From JAEUIT01 sp044220875 (lineage in GTDB: Bacteria > Planctomycetota > Phycisphaerae > Phycisphaerales > SM1A02): a DNA stretch of 64,000 nucleotides. Where the stretch lies: contig JBGAQH010000009.1 in the NCBI GenBank assembly GCA_044220875.1, positions 1 through 64,000 of the forward strand, given 5' to 3'. This document shows, piece after piece, positions 45,562-54,709 of the stretch. Position numbers and translations under genes: made by a program. Within the stretch, counting starts at the first letter, position 1. Every line of letters starts with the position of its first letter. The notes under the pieces were generated by a model, which was not told the DNA's origin, made no database searches, and saw nothing but the letters and a program-made list of their open reading frames with translations.

Positions 45562-47274
45562 TCACGGTCCGATGGTGACGGTTCCGTTGATCGCCTTGAT
45601 GGTGATGACCTTCGTGAGCGTGTAGGTGCCGGGATAGTCGCCCGCGATCATTTTCAATTGGGCGCCGGTGAAGGCTGCGTTGTAACCCTCGCCGAGCGTG
45701 TTGAAGGGGAAGGCCTGGGAGCCGTTCTCGGGAAGTCCGTTCGGCAGCGCGGAGTTGATCCAGAAGGTGCCGCCGACGCTCAGCTTCGTTGCGATGATCG
45801 GATAGGTCTCCTCGAACTCGCCCCAATACCACCAGTAATCATTCAGCGTCGCGCAGGTCGGATCGGGATTGCCGATCACGTCGGTGCACGTCCCGAAGAG
45901 CTGGCCGAAGAGGTGGCCGGTCGAGTCGAAGATGCCCGAGCCGCTCGAGCCGCCTTCACAAAGGCCAAAGGTGCGGTTGTAGAATTGGTAGTCCGAGGAA
46001 TCCGCACAGAAGCCGCAGGGAATGCAGACGCCGACCGCTTCCCATTCGGCGTAGCGCTTGTAGCTGCCGGCCGGGTGGTGAAAGCTTCGACCGAGGTCGG
46101 GCAGCGCCGTCGTCCAGCCGCTGAAGGCGCTGCTCGGCGGCGCGGGCTCGTCGAGGCGCAGGAAGCACATGTCGTTGCCGCCGTCGGTCGGGTTGGTCGC
46201 GACGACCAGAGCGCCGGTGCTTCGCTCGAGGAGGTCGTAGTCCGGCAGCGAGCCGTTGCAGGAGTTCGTTTGCCAACCCCAGACGACCTCGAGCGTGTTG
46301 GCCACCGCCTCGGTGCTGATGCAGTGGTAGGCGGTGAGGAACCAGGGGACGCTCGTCTCGCTGTCCTGATCGGCGAGCATCGTGCCGGTGCAGACGTAGC
46401 CGTTGCCCCCTTCGATGAAGTTCATCTGGCCGGTCGCGTCGTAGGCGGCCTGCGTGGATGGCGTGACCGAGCAGGTCGCGTCCTTGTTGCAGGGCAGCGC
46501 ACCGCCGGCGACGCCGCCATCGCCTTCGTCGGCCTGGCCGCTCGCGTGGCCTCCCGCCTGACCTTCTGAAGGGCCGCTGCCGCCGGCCTCCGCGCCGGCC
46601 GACGACGCGTCGCGATCCTGATGGAGGACCTCGACCAGTTCGCACTGCGGCATGTCGCTGCCGACGATTTCGATATACGCCGTGTCGCCCGGAATCGACG
46701 CCGTCCAGAGCTCGCCGCTCGAGCCGACCCCCTGGCCTCCGTAGGTGCCGCGGACGACGTAGCCGTCGCCGTGTGGGGCCCAGACGATCATGCGGGCATC
46801 GCCGAGGTCCATCGAGGCGAAGTGCAGGCGAATGCGCTTCGCGCCGGGCGAGGTGACGGCGAGGGTCGCGAGAAGCCGACCGTCGTCGAGTCGCGTCACG
46901 GCGAAGTCGCTCTCCGGTCGAGCGCTCCGTCCGAGCGTCGCCTCCACCGATCGGGCGAAGCCGATGCGCGGCCGGGCGACCTTGCCGCGTTTCTCGTTGT
47001 CGCCCAGACCCACGCCGCAGGTGTCGCAGCGCTCGGCGCGAAGGTCGGCGTCGACGATCTCGTTGGGATTCACCGGGGCGAGCTGCAGCGAACGGGCGTT
47101 CGGTTGCACCGGACCGTTCCAGCCGAAGGGAACGGGGCGGACGCGGGCGGGCTCGGCGGGGAGCCGCTCGGCATCCTGCGAGACGACCGGATAGCGGCCA
47201 TCGCCCGGGGCGTTCTGCCGTGGAGCGCTCGCTCCGGCAAGGGCGATGGCGAGGGTGATGAGTGTTGTGTGCAT
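45562..47274 (-). CDS. Secreted trypsin-like serine protease
   Basis: A 570-residue exported protein. After the signal (TTLITLAIALAGASA) comes a long N-terminal region with one CDTC pair. The chymotrypsin-fold part shows the catalytic triad: His in TAYHC (about residue 316), Asp in GGNDMCFLRL (about 367) and Ser in CEGGSSGSGIF (about 443). Cys residues are spaced as for disulfides. The arrangement resembles lysyl-endopeptidase-type secreted proteases. The C-terminal 80 residues look like a right-handed repeat or binding tail (KMIAGDYPGTYTLTKVITIK). Probably extracellular protein degradation. Confidence 0.88.
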   Translation of the reverse strand: MHTTLITLAIALAGASAPRQNAPGDGRYPVVSQDAERLPAEPARVRPVPFGWNGPVQPNARSLQLAPVNPNEIVDADLRAERCDTCGVGLGDNEKRGKVARPRIGFARSVEATLGRSARPESDFAVTRLDDGRLLATLAVTSPGAKRIRLHFASMDLGDARMIVWAPHGDGYVVRGTYGGQGVGSSGELWTASIPGDTAYIEIVGSDMPQCELVEVLHQDRDASSAGAEAGGSGPSEGQAGGHASGQADEGDGGVAGGALPCNKDATCSVTPSTQAAYDATGQMNFIEGGNGYVCTGTMLADQDSETSVPWFLTAYHCISTEAVANTLEVVWGWQTNSCNGSLPDYDLLERSTGALVVATNPTDGGNDMCFLRLDEPAPPSSAFSGWTTALPDLGRSFHHPAGSYKRYAEWEAVGVCIPCGFCADSSDYQFYNRTFGLCEGGSSGSGIFDSTGHLFGQLFGTCTDVIGNPDPTCATLNDYWWYWGEFEETYPIIATKLSVGGTFWINSALPNGLPENGSQAFPFNTLGEGYNAAFTGAQLKMIAGDYPGTYTLTKVITIKAINGTVTIGP

Positions 47275-47302
47275 GGAGCCTCCTCAGTCTTGCGCAGCGA
47301 AA

Positions 47303-48952
47303 TCACTGGAGGTTGACGAGGACGAGGACGAGTCCCTTGCCCGAGTCGAGCGAGGTCATCGCCTTCCCGATCACGGCGCCTTGGGCGAGGCTGTGGGCAT
47401 CGCCGCGGTCGGCGACGCGCATCGCGTGGCCCGGGGTGTTCGAGGTAGTCAGGAGGTCGCCAGGCTTCACCGCCCCGAAGGTCGCGTCGACGTAGACGTA
47501 GACGCGGCCGGAGAGGGCGACGGGATGTTCGCCGTTGGCGAGCGTGCCCGGCTGGCCCATGGTCATGCCGGTGTTGACGCCGCCGGCGCCCGAGATGACG
47601 CCCGCGACGGTGCGGTCGTTGGCGCTCGTCGCGACGCGAAGCTTGCCCGGGTGATCGGGATCGATGCAGACGACCATGCCCGGCTCGGCGGTGACCGCGC
47701 CGCCGGTCGCGACGTCGAAGGTCTCCGAGAAGTCGCTGCCGCCGGTGATCTTCAGGACGTTGGTTCGCGTGGTGCCGTTGACGTGCAGCGTTTCGGTCGG
47801 CGTGACGACGCCGATGCCGACGCGGCCGCCTCCGCTCTGGGCCAAGGTCACGTCGCCACCTAACGCGTTGATCGAGAGCTTCGAGACGGCGCCCGAGTTG
47901 CGGGCCATGATCTCGTTGCCGTCGATCGCGATGTTGCCGGCATTGGTCGCACCGATGACGAGCTGGCCGCCGCTCGATGCGGTGACGTCGGTGCCGGAGA
48001 GGATGTTGAAGGCCCCGGTCTGGGTCGTGTCACCGAAGAAGGTGCCGCCCTGGGTCATCCAGAAGATGTTGTCGCCGCCCACTTCGAAGAAGAGGCCGCC
48101 GAGGAAGCCCGCGCCGTAGCGGATGCGGGAGGCGAGCGCGCCGGTCTCGTTGAGGAAGCGGAGCGAGCCGAGGGTCGAGCTGCCGAAGCCGCTCGGCTCG
48201 ACGCCCATGAGATCGAAGTTGGATCCGGCGGTGCTGACGTTCGACTGGAGTCGCGCGGTGGCCTGCGACTTCAGGACATGGAAGTTCGCCGCTGGCACCG
48301 ATGTGCCGAGGCCGACGTTGCCGCCGTTGTAGAACGCGACGCTGCCGGCGAGCGACCATGGCGACGCGGGACCCGCGGGGCCTTGCGGTCCCTGCGGACC
48401 GGTGGCGCCGGCGGGACCGCTGAGTCCCTGCGGGCCGGTGGCTCCCTGCGGACCGGTGGCGCCGGCGGCACCCGGCGCGCCGGCCGGACCGACGGGGCCG
48501 GTCGGGCCAGTGGGGCCCTGCGGACCAGTCGGACCGGTCGGACCGGCGTTGCCCGAGAGCGCAAAGAGCGCGTACGGCGCGGCCCGCATCGGCTGGCGCG
48601 GAGCCAGGTCGACGAAGGCGCCGACCCCCGCGGGCGAGCGGACCTCGATCTTGAGGTAGCGATCGTTGCCGTCGAAGGGGCTCAGGCCGAAGTCGAGGTC
48701 GAGGGTGAAGAGCCCGTCGGTGATGGCGACCGCAGAGAAGGTGATGGTCGCACCGATCTGGCTTCCGTTCTGCTCCTTGTCAAAGAGCGAGAAGCGAAGG
48801 TCAGCGGCGCCGACGAAGGGCTGGCCGCTCTCGCGCAACTGACCCTGGTAGGTGAAGGAGGTCGAGCCGGTCATGGGAGCGGCGGCGACGAACGAGGCGA
48901 TGGCGGGCAGCGCGCCCAGGGCAAGCATGGACACAAGCGTGTGCGATGGCAC
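47303..48952 (-). CDS. Secreted collagen-like repeat protein
   Basis: A 549-residue protein that I start at the GTG at 48952, where GGAGAG stands 6 bases upstream and a signal peptide (LALGALPAIASFVAAAP) opens. Residues 20-130 are a beta domain (FTYQGQLRESGQPFVGAADL). A collagen-like Gly-X-Y region with GPTGPQGPTGPTGPVGPAG units follows (about 135-195). The C-terminal half has beta-helix-like strands and a conserved end domain with FSETFDVATGG and GVISGAGGVNTGM. Proteins of this plan are common surface or matrix proteins in planctomycetes. The role is unknown but probably structural or adhesive. Confidence 0.82.
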   Translation of the reverse strand: MPSHTLVSMLALGALPAIASFVAAAPMTGSTSFTYQGQLRESGQPFVGAADLRFSLFDKEQNGSQIGATITFSAVAITDGLFTLDLDFGLSPFDGNDRYLKIEVRSPAGVGAFVDLAPRQPMRAAPYALFALSGNAGPTGPTGPQGPTGPTGPVGPAGAPGAAGATGPQGATGPQGLSGPAGATGPQGPQGPAGPASPWSLAGSVAFYNGGNVGLGTSVPAANFHVLKSQATARLQSNVSTAGSNFDLMGVEPSGFGSSTLGSLRFLNETGALASRIRYGAGFLGGLFFEVGGDNIFWMTQGGTFFGDTTQTGAFNILSGTDVTASSGGQLVIGATNAGNIAIDGNEIMARNSGAVSKLSINALGGDVTLAQSGGGRVGIGVVTPTETLHVNGTTRTNVLKITGGSDFSETFDVATGGAVTAEPGMVVCIDPDHPGKLRVATSANDRTVAGVISGAGGVNTGMTMGQPGTLANGEHPVALSGRVYVYVDATFGAVKPGDLLTTSNTPGHAMRVADRGDAHSLAQGAVIGKAMTSLDSGKGLVLVLVNLQ

Positions 48953-49081
48953 GATGGTTCTCTCCGAAGACGGTGATGCGTGGGCCGCCGCGCGCCACGG
49001 CTGGGACGGCGGGCATCGGTGAAGGCGCAGTCGGGGAAGACCGTCTCGGAACGAATCGACCATTTCGACGAGAATGTCCGA

Positions 49082-50275
49082 GTGCCGACCGCCCCCCACC
49101 TTCGGGCCAGACTCCCCCGCACGGTGTATCTCGTCGGCGCCATCTCGCTCTTCGCTGACATCAGTTCAGAGATGGCCTATCCGCTCGTGCCGCTCCTGGT
49201 GACCGGCGCGCTCGGCGCTCCGGCCCTCGTCGTCGGCCTCATCGAGGGACTCGCCGAAGTCACGATCGCCGCCACCTCGATCGCCGCCGGTCGGGCGAGC
49301 GACCGCATCGGGCGGGTCGGCTTCATTCGCGTCGGCTACCTGATGCCCTCGGTCGGAAAGGCGATCGTTGCCCTCGCCGGCGCATGGCCGGTGCTCCTGC
49401 TCGGCCGGGTCATCGACCGGACCGGCAAGGGACTGCGCGGCAGCGCCCGCGACGCGCTCCTCGTCGACGCGGTCGATCCCTCGATGCGCGGCCGGGCGTT
49501 CGGGCTCCATCGGGCGATGGACACCGCCGGCGCCGTGATCGGCGTGCTCGGCGCGGTCGTCTTTCTCTACGCCTATCGCGACAGCCCGGCGCCGGAGCAG
49601 TCGCTTCGCACGGCGCTCCTCGTCGCCGCGGCGATCGGCATCGCCGCGTTCCTCTGCACGCTGCCGCTCCGCGACGTGGTGGCGCGGCGCGATCGGCCCT
49701 CGACCGCCGAAGCTCTGCCGCGAAGCTACTGGCTCGCGCTCGTCCCGTTGGCGCTCTTCGGACTCGCGAACTCGAGCGACGCGTTTCTCCTCCTCCGCTG
49801 CCGCGACCTCGGGATGGCCGCGTGGCTCGTGGCCCTCGCCTATGCGGCGTACAACGTCAGCGCTGCGCTCTGGGCCTATCCCGCCGGCGCCGTCAGCGAC
49901 CGCTTCGGGCGCCGCCGGGTGATCGCCTTCGGCTGGGCGCTCTACGCCCTCTGCTACGCGGGCGTCGCGCTGAGCACATCGGCGTTCGCGGCGTGGCCGC
50001 TGCTCGTTCTCTACGGCGCCTCGATCGCCTGCACCGACGGCGCCGCGAAGGCCCTCATCGCCGATCACGCTCCGGCGTCGGCGCGCGGGCGGGCCATGGG
50101 CATCATGCAGGCCACCGTCGGCGGCGCGACGCTCGCCGGCAACCTCGTCGCCGGCTCGCTCTGGGACTCGGTTGGCCCCGCATCGGCGTTCTGGTTCGGC
50201 GCTGCGATGGCCGCGATCGCGGGCGTCGCGCTGTTCTTCCTTCGACCCGCTAGAGCATCACGCCGCGCAGGATGA
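49082..50275 (+). CDS. MFS transporter
   Basis: A 397-residue, twelve-helix major facilitator protein. I start it at the GTG at 49082. The frame is open further up, but an earlier start would leave only 27 bases to the divergent collagen-like gene. Diagnostic pieces are ADISSEMAYPLVPLLVTG in helix 1, RASDRIGRVGFIRVGY in the loop between helices 2 and 3, and RGRAFGLHRAMDTAG and SDRFGRRRVIAFGW in the second half. The pattern is close to a group of uncharacterised MFS members of planctomycetes and proteobacteria, with no sign of the substrate. The end overlaps the convergent mgtE gene by 26 bases. Confidence 0.85.
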   Translation: MPTAPHLRARLPRTVYLVGAISLFADISSEMAYPLVPLLVTGALGAPALVVGLIEGLAEVTIAATSIAAGRASDRIGRVGFIRVGYLMPSVGKAIVALAGAWPVLLLGRVIDRTGKGLRGSARDALLVDAVDPSMRGRAFGLHRAMDTAGAVIGVLGAVVFLYAYRDSPAPEQSLRTALLVAAAIGIAAFLCTLPLRDVVARRDRPSTAEALPRSYWLALVPLALFGLANSSDAFLLLRCRDLGMAAWLVALAYAAYNVSAALWAYPAGAVSDRFGRRRVIAFGWALYALCYAGVALSTSAFAAWPLLVLYGASIACTDGAAKALIADHAPASARGRAMGIMQATVGGATLAGNLVAGSLWDSVGPASAFWFGAAMAAIAGVALFFLRPARASRRAG

Positions 50276-51632
50276 GCGCGGCGATCGAGAAGTAGATGAT
50301 GAGGCCGGAGACGTCGGAGAGCGTGGCGACGAAGGGAGCCGAGCTCGTCGCCGGATCGAGCCGCGCGAGCCGCAGCGCGAACGGGAGCATCGCACCGACC
50401 AGCGAGCCGAAGGTCACGACGCCGATGAGGCTGAGCCAGACGGTGATGGCGATGAGGAACCAATGTCCGCCGTAGGTCGCCCAGCCGAGCTCGTACCAGA
50501 GAAGGATGCGCAGGAAGCCGATGCCGCCGAGCCAGCCGCCGAGCATGAGTCCCGAGGCGAGCTCGCGGCGGGCGACCTTCCACCAGTCGCGCAGGGTCAG
50601 CTCCCCGAGGGCCAGGGCCCGCACGATGAGGGTCGAGGCCTGCGAGCCGGAGTTGCCGCCGCTGGAGATGATGAGCGGCACGAAGAGGGCCAGCACGACG
50701 GCCTTGGCGATCTCCTCCTCGAAGCGCGACATCGCCGTCGCGGTGAGCATCTCGCCGAAGAAGAGGACCGACAGCCAGCCCGCCCGCTTCTTCAGCAGCG
50801 TCATGAAGGGCGTTGCCGCGTAGGGCGTGTCGATCGCCTCGAGACCGCCGATCTTCAGCATGTCCTCGGTGGCCTCGGCGCGGGCCGCATCCATCACGTC
50901 GTCCATGGTGAGGATGCCGAGCATGCGGCCGTCGTCGTCGACGACGGGAAGGGTCGAGCGGTCGTAGCGCTCGAACGCGCGGACGATCTCCTCGCGCTTC
51001 GACTTCACGTTGATCGTGACCGGCGGCTGCTCGAGGAGCGAGTCTAACGTGACGTTCGGATCGGCCCGGACCAGGGCGGTGAGGCGCACGTCGTGCGAGA
51101 GCCGGCCGGTCTCGTCGATGACGAAGAGCGTCGACGAGGTCTCGGCGCGGCGCGTGGAGCGGCGAATCGAATCGATGGCCTCGGCCGCGGTCATCCACGG
51201 GCGCACCGCGAGATACTCGGGCGTCATCGCGTGGCCCGCGGTGTCCTCGGGATAGTTCAGGAGCGCCCGCGTCGCCGCGGCCGTTTCGGGTGAGAGCGAC
51301 TCGACGAGCTGGCGGGTGACGTCGGCGGGGAGCTCGTCGAGGAGCGCGACGCGGTCGTCCGGCGTCATCCCCTCGAGCAGGTCGCGGGTCTGGGCATTCG
51401 AGAGCGACTGCATCAGCTCGGCCTGCTGGTCGAGCGGCAGATAGGAGAAGGACTCCGCGGCGCGGTCCTTCGGCAGCAAGCGGAAGACGATGCCCTCGTC
51501 CTCGGGGGGCAGGTCGACGATGATCTCCGCCAGGTCCTGGGGCGTCATCCCGTCGAGCGCCTGCCGAAGCTGATCCCACTGCTTGGCGGCGATCAGCTCC
51601 TCGATTTCGTCCTGGATGAGATGGCCGAGCAT
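50250..51632 (-). CDS. mgtE: Magnesium transporter MgtE
   Basis: A 460-residue channel protein for Mg2+ uptake. An N-terminal MgtE_N superhelix (about 20-125, with LPPEDEGIVFRLLPKDRAAESF) is followed by two CBS domains (about 135-250, ending TINVKSKREEIVRAFERYD and LPVVDDDGRMLGILTMDDV). Five membrane helices make up the last 180 residues, including RAGWLSVLFFGEMLTATAM and the pore segment VPLIISSGGNSGSQAS. The CBS part senses cytosolic Mg2+ and gates the pore. The ATG at 51632 has GGAGACC upstream. The 3' end overlaps the convergent MFS gene. Confidence 0.95.
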   Translation of the reverse strand: MLGHLIQDEIEELIAAKQWDQLRQALDGMTPQDLAEIIVDLPPEDEGIVFRLLPKDRAAESFSYLPLDQQAELMQSLSNAQTRDLLEGMTPDDRVALLDELPADVTRQLVESLSPETAAATRALLNYPEDTAGHAMTPEYLAVRPWMTAAEAIDSIRRSTRRAETSSTLFVIDETGRLSHDVRLTALVRADPNVTLDSLLEQPPVTINVKSKREEIVRAFERYDRSTLPVVDDDGRMLGILTMDDVMDAARAEATEDMLKIGGLEAIDTPYAATPFMTLLKKRAGWLSVLFFGEMLTATAMSRFEEEIAKAVVLALFVPLIISSGGNSGSQASTLIVRALALGELTLRDWWKVARRELASGLMLGGWLGGIGFLRILLWYELGWATYGGHWFLIAITVWLSLIGVVTFGSLVGAMLPFALRLARLDPATSSAPFVATLSDVSGLIIYFSIAALILRGVML

Positions 51633-51670
51633 CGAGGTCTCCGGTGGGATCGGCACTGTATCGTTCCGCC

Positions 51671-53740
51671 ATGCTCGCCTTCGCAACGGTCGCCTGCATT
51701 CTCGCCGGTTCGGTCGAACGGCCGCCGGCCGTCCCGCTCGTCACGCACAACCCCTACCTCTCGGTCTGGTCGCCGCATGACCGGCTCACCGACGGTTGGC
51801 CCACCCACTGGAGCGGCGCGGTTCAGGCGATCGCCGGACTCGTCCGCATCGATGGCACCACGTACCGATGGTGCGGACCGGCGCCGGCATCGGCAGCGGC
51901 GCTTGAGCAGCGTTCCCTCACCGTGACCCCGACGCGGACGACCTACGCATTTGCGGGAGGCGGCATCGAGCTCGATGTGACCTTCCTGTCGCCGGTCTTC
52001 GCCGACGATCCGATGGTCGCCTCGTTCGCTGCGAGCTACCTCACCTGCACGGCCCGCTCGGCGGACGGGAAGTCCCACGAGGTGACGCTCTACGTCGACT
52101 GTTCGGCGGAATGGGCCGTGCATGAGCCGACGCAGGAAGTGACCTGGAACCGCGGCGAGCGCGACGAGACCCAGTTCCTGCGGGTCGGCACCACGAGCCA
52201 GGCGGTCCTGGCCCGCTGCGGCGACCGGACCCGCATCGACTGGGGCTGGTTCACCATCACGGCGGCGAAGGAGGAGCGAACCACCATGGCCGTGGCCGAG
52301 GCCGACGTCGCCCGAAACGCCTTCGCGAGCGCGGGCTCGCTCGCCGTGCAGGCCGCAGGGGAAACGGACGCCAAGCCCCGGGCCGCGGGCGACCGCTGGC
52401 CGGTGCTTGCGACGCGCGTCCAGCTCGGCTCGGTCACCCCCGACGCGAAGGGCGAGTCGACGCTCATGCTCGCCTACGACGAACGGGAGTGCGTCGAGTT
52501 CATGGGGACGAAGCTCCGCCCCTACTGGACCCACGACGAGGCCGAGTTCGGCGGCACGCTCACCCTCGCCTGGCGATGGCACGACGAGATGGTCAAGCGG
52601 GCGGCGATGTTCGACGAGCGGCTTCGGACCGCGCTCGACGAACGCTGCGGTCCGGAACTCGCCAAGGTCTGCGCCCTCGCCTATCGCCAGATCATGGCCG
52701 CCCACGTCATCGCCACCGATGCGGAGGGAACGATGCTGATGTTCTCGAAGGAGAACACGAGCAACGGCTGCATCGGCACCGTGGACGTGCTCTTCCCGAG
52801 CGCCCCGATGTTCCTGGCCCTCGCCCCCGACCTGCTCGAGGCCCAGTTGCGGGCGATCCTCACCTATGCCGCGAGTCCGCAGTGGAAGTTCCCCTTCGCG
52901 CCGCACGACCTCGGCACCTATCCGAAGGCCAACGGCCAGGTCTACGGCGGCGGCGAGCGGGACGAGGCCAACCAGATGCCGGTCGAGGAATGCGGCAACC
53001 TGCTCATCCTCTGCGCTGCGCTGAGCGCCCGATCGCCGGGCTTCGACGTCGGCGGCTGGTGGCCGCAACTGACCTCGTGGGCGAACTACCTGAAGGAGCA
53101 CGGGCTCGACCCGGCGAACCAGCTCTGCACCGACGACTTTGCCGGACACCTGGCCCGCAACGCGAACCTCTCCGTGAAGGCGATCGTCGCGTTAGGTGCG
53201 TACGCCCAGCTCTGCGAGAGCAACGGGACCGAGGAGGACGCGAAGGCGTGGCGCCGCACGGCCGAGGAGTACGCGAAGCGCTGGCTCGAACTCGCCGCCG
53301 ACGGCGACCACACCGCGCTGGCCTTCGGCTCGAAGGGAACCTGGAGCCTCAAGTACAACCTCGCCTGGGATCGCGTCCTCGGCACGAAGCTCTTCCCGGC
53401 CGAGGTCGCCGCGAAGGAAGTCGCCTTCTACATGACGAAGCTGAACCGCTTCGGCGTCCCGATGGACAGCCGCGCCGCGTACACCAAGCCGGAGTGGATG
53501 GTCTGGGCCGCGACGCTCGCCGAGAAGCGCGAGGACTTCCAGCGGCTCGTCGCTCCGATCGCCACCTTCGCCCGCGAGACGCCCGATCGCGTGCCGATGT
53601 CCGATTGGTACATGACCGATACCGCCCGCGACCGCGGGATGCATGCCCGGTCGGTTCTCGGCGGGCTCTTCATGCCGCTGCTGCAGCCGGTGCAGGCCGA
53701 GCCCGCGACGCCGCTGCCCAAGCGGTGGTCGAAGCCCTGA
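51671..53740 (+). CDS. DUF4965/DUF5127-type secreted glutaminase-like protein
   Basis: A 689-residue exported protein from the ATG at 51671 (MLAFATVACILAGSVE). The mature part starts PPAVPLVTHNPYLSVW, as in the GtaA family. Domain order is an N-terminal beta domain (DUF5127, about 60-230), the DUF4965 region (AYRQIMAAHVIATDAEGTML, SKENTSNGCIGTVDVLFPS) and the C-terminal six-hairpin barrel (QLCTDDFAGHLARNANLSVK, YTKPEWMVWAATLAEK). Family members are annotated as glutaminases or glycosidase-like enzymes. The exact substrate is not known here. Confidence 0.85.
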   Translation: MLAFATVACILAGSVERPPAVPLVTHNPYLSVWSPHDRLTDGWPTHWSGAVQAIAGLVRIDGTTYRWCGPAPASAAALEQRSLTVTPTRTTYAFAGGGIELDVTFLSPVFADDPMVASFAASYLTCTARSADGKSHEVTLYVDCSAEWAVHEPTQEVTWNRGERDETQFLRVGTTSQAVLARCGDRTRIDWGWFTITAAKEERTTMAVAEADVARNAFASAGSLAVQAAGETDAKPRAAGDRWPVLATRVQLGSVTPDAKGESTLMLAYDERECVEFMGTKLRPYWTHDEAEFGGTLTLAWRWHDEMVKRAAMFDERLRTALDERCGPELAKVCALAYRQIMAAHVIATDAEGTMLMFSKENTSNGCIGTVDVLFPSAPMFLALAPDLLEAQLRAILTYAASPQWKFPFAPHDLGTYPKANGQVYGGGERDEANQMPVEECGNLLILCAALSARSPGFDVGGWWPQLTSWANYLKEHGLDPANQLCTDDFAGHLARNANLSVKAIVALGAYAQLCESNGTEEDAKAWRRTAEEYAKRWLELAADGDHTALAFGSKGTWSLKYNLAWDRVLGTKLFPAEVAAKEVAFYMTKLNRFGVPMDSRAAYTKPEWMVWAATLAEKREDFQRLVAPIATFARETPDRVPMSDWYMTDTARDRGMHARSVLGGLFMPLLQPVQAEPATPLPKRWSKP

Positions 53741-53925
53741 GCACGAGACGCTCGCGCTCGTGAGCGACGCGACGTTACCGGGCTCCGCGCAGCGCGTCGA
53801 CGGGCGTTCCGTGTGGCGAATGGTTGCGATCGCGATGCGCGATTCGCTACGCTCTCGCTCGGCGTGATCGCCATCGCTGATGGATCGATCGACGCGTCTC
53901 CCGAGGCTCAAGCGAGTGGTTCGAC

Positions 53926-54666
53926 ATGCGAAGTGAACGTCCCCGTGGCCTGCGTCGTGCGCTCGCGCTCGTTCTGTTGGCAAGCGCGCCGACGGCGCAG
54001 GCTGACATCCTCACCAACGGCGACTTCGAGGCCGAGCCCTTCTGGGGCGCCGGCATCGCGGGGGACGCCGGATACTCGCTCCTCTCCGGCCTGCAGATCC
54101 CGGGCTGGACGATCGCCCGCGGACATGCCGTGACGGTCCACAACACCGCCCTCTATCCGACCATCAGCGGCGGCTACAGCATCAACCTGGACGGCGAGGG
54201 CTACGGCGGAAGCAACGCGGATCTCTGGCAGGACTTCGGAAGCGTGGAGTGCGGCGTGTACGCGCTCACCTTCGATTGGAGCGGCTGGAACATCACGTCC
54301 GTGCCCCACATGGACATCGCGGTGACCGACCTCTCGACCGGCGAGGAACTGGCCCACGTCAATCTGGTCGTCGACTCGCTCCTCCACCACGAGACCGTCG
54401 GATTCACAGGCACCGGCCACCAGCTCCGGCTGCGGATCCGCGAGAATCCCCAATCGGGCACCAACGACAATGCCTTCATCCTCGACAACGTGAAGGTCGA
54501 GCTCGTGCCCGGCGGGAACCCCGACATCAACGCCGACGGTCACGTCGATGCGGTTGACCTCGCGATCCTGCTCGGCCAGTGGGGGAACTGCGGCGGCGAC
54601 ATCAACCGTGACGCCGTCACGGATGCGCTCGATCTGGCGATTCTGCTCGGCGCGTGGACCGGCTGA
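53926..54666 (+). CDS. Secreted carbohydrate-binding-like domain with dockerin-like C-terminus
   Basis: A 246-residue exported protein (signal LRRALALVLLASAPTAQA). The mature start DILTNGDFEAEPFWG and later FDWSGWNIT and VTDLSTGEELA fit a beta-sandwich of the DUF642 or carbohydrate-binding class. The C-terminal 60 residues carry two calcium loops (DINADGHVDAVDLAILLGQW and DINRDAVTDALDLAILLGAW). It stands alone between a glutaminase-like gene and the convergent fabI gene. Probably an adhesive or surface-binding protein. Confidence 0.82.
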   Translation: MRSERPRGLRRALALVLLASAPTAQADILTNGDFEAEPFWGAGIAGDAGYSLLSGLQIPGWTIARGHAVTVHNTALYPTISGGYSINLDGEGYGGSNADLWQDFGSVECGVYALTFDWSGWNITSVPHMDIAVTDLSTGEELAHVNLVVDSLLHHETVGFTGTGHQLRLRIRENPQSGTNDNAFILDNVKVELVPGGNPDINADGHVDAVDLAILLGQWGNCGGDINRDAVTDALDLAILLGAWTG

Positions 54667-54709
54667 AGTCCGGAGTCGATCACTCGGAAAGCGCGGATCG
54701 CCGCGGCGG

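Noticed and set aside
43651..46569. A 972-codon open frame on the plus strand
   Set aside because: It is antisense to the DUF2961, dockerin-like and protease genes and has repetitive Arg/Ala/Val/Glu composition without any domain.
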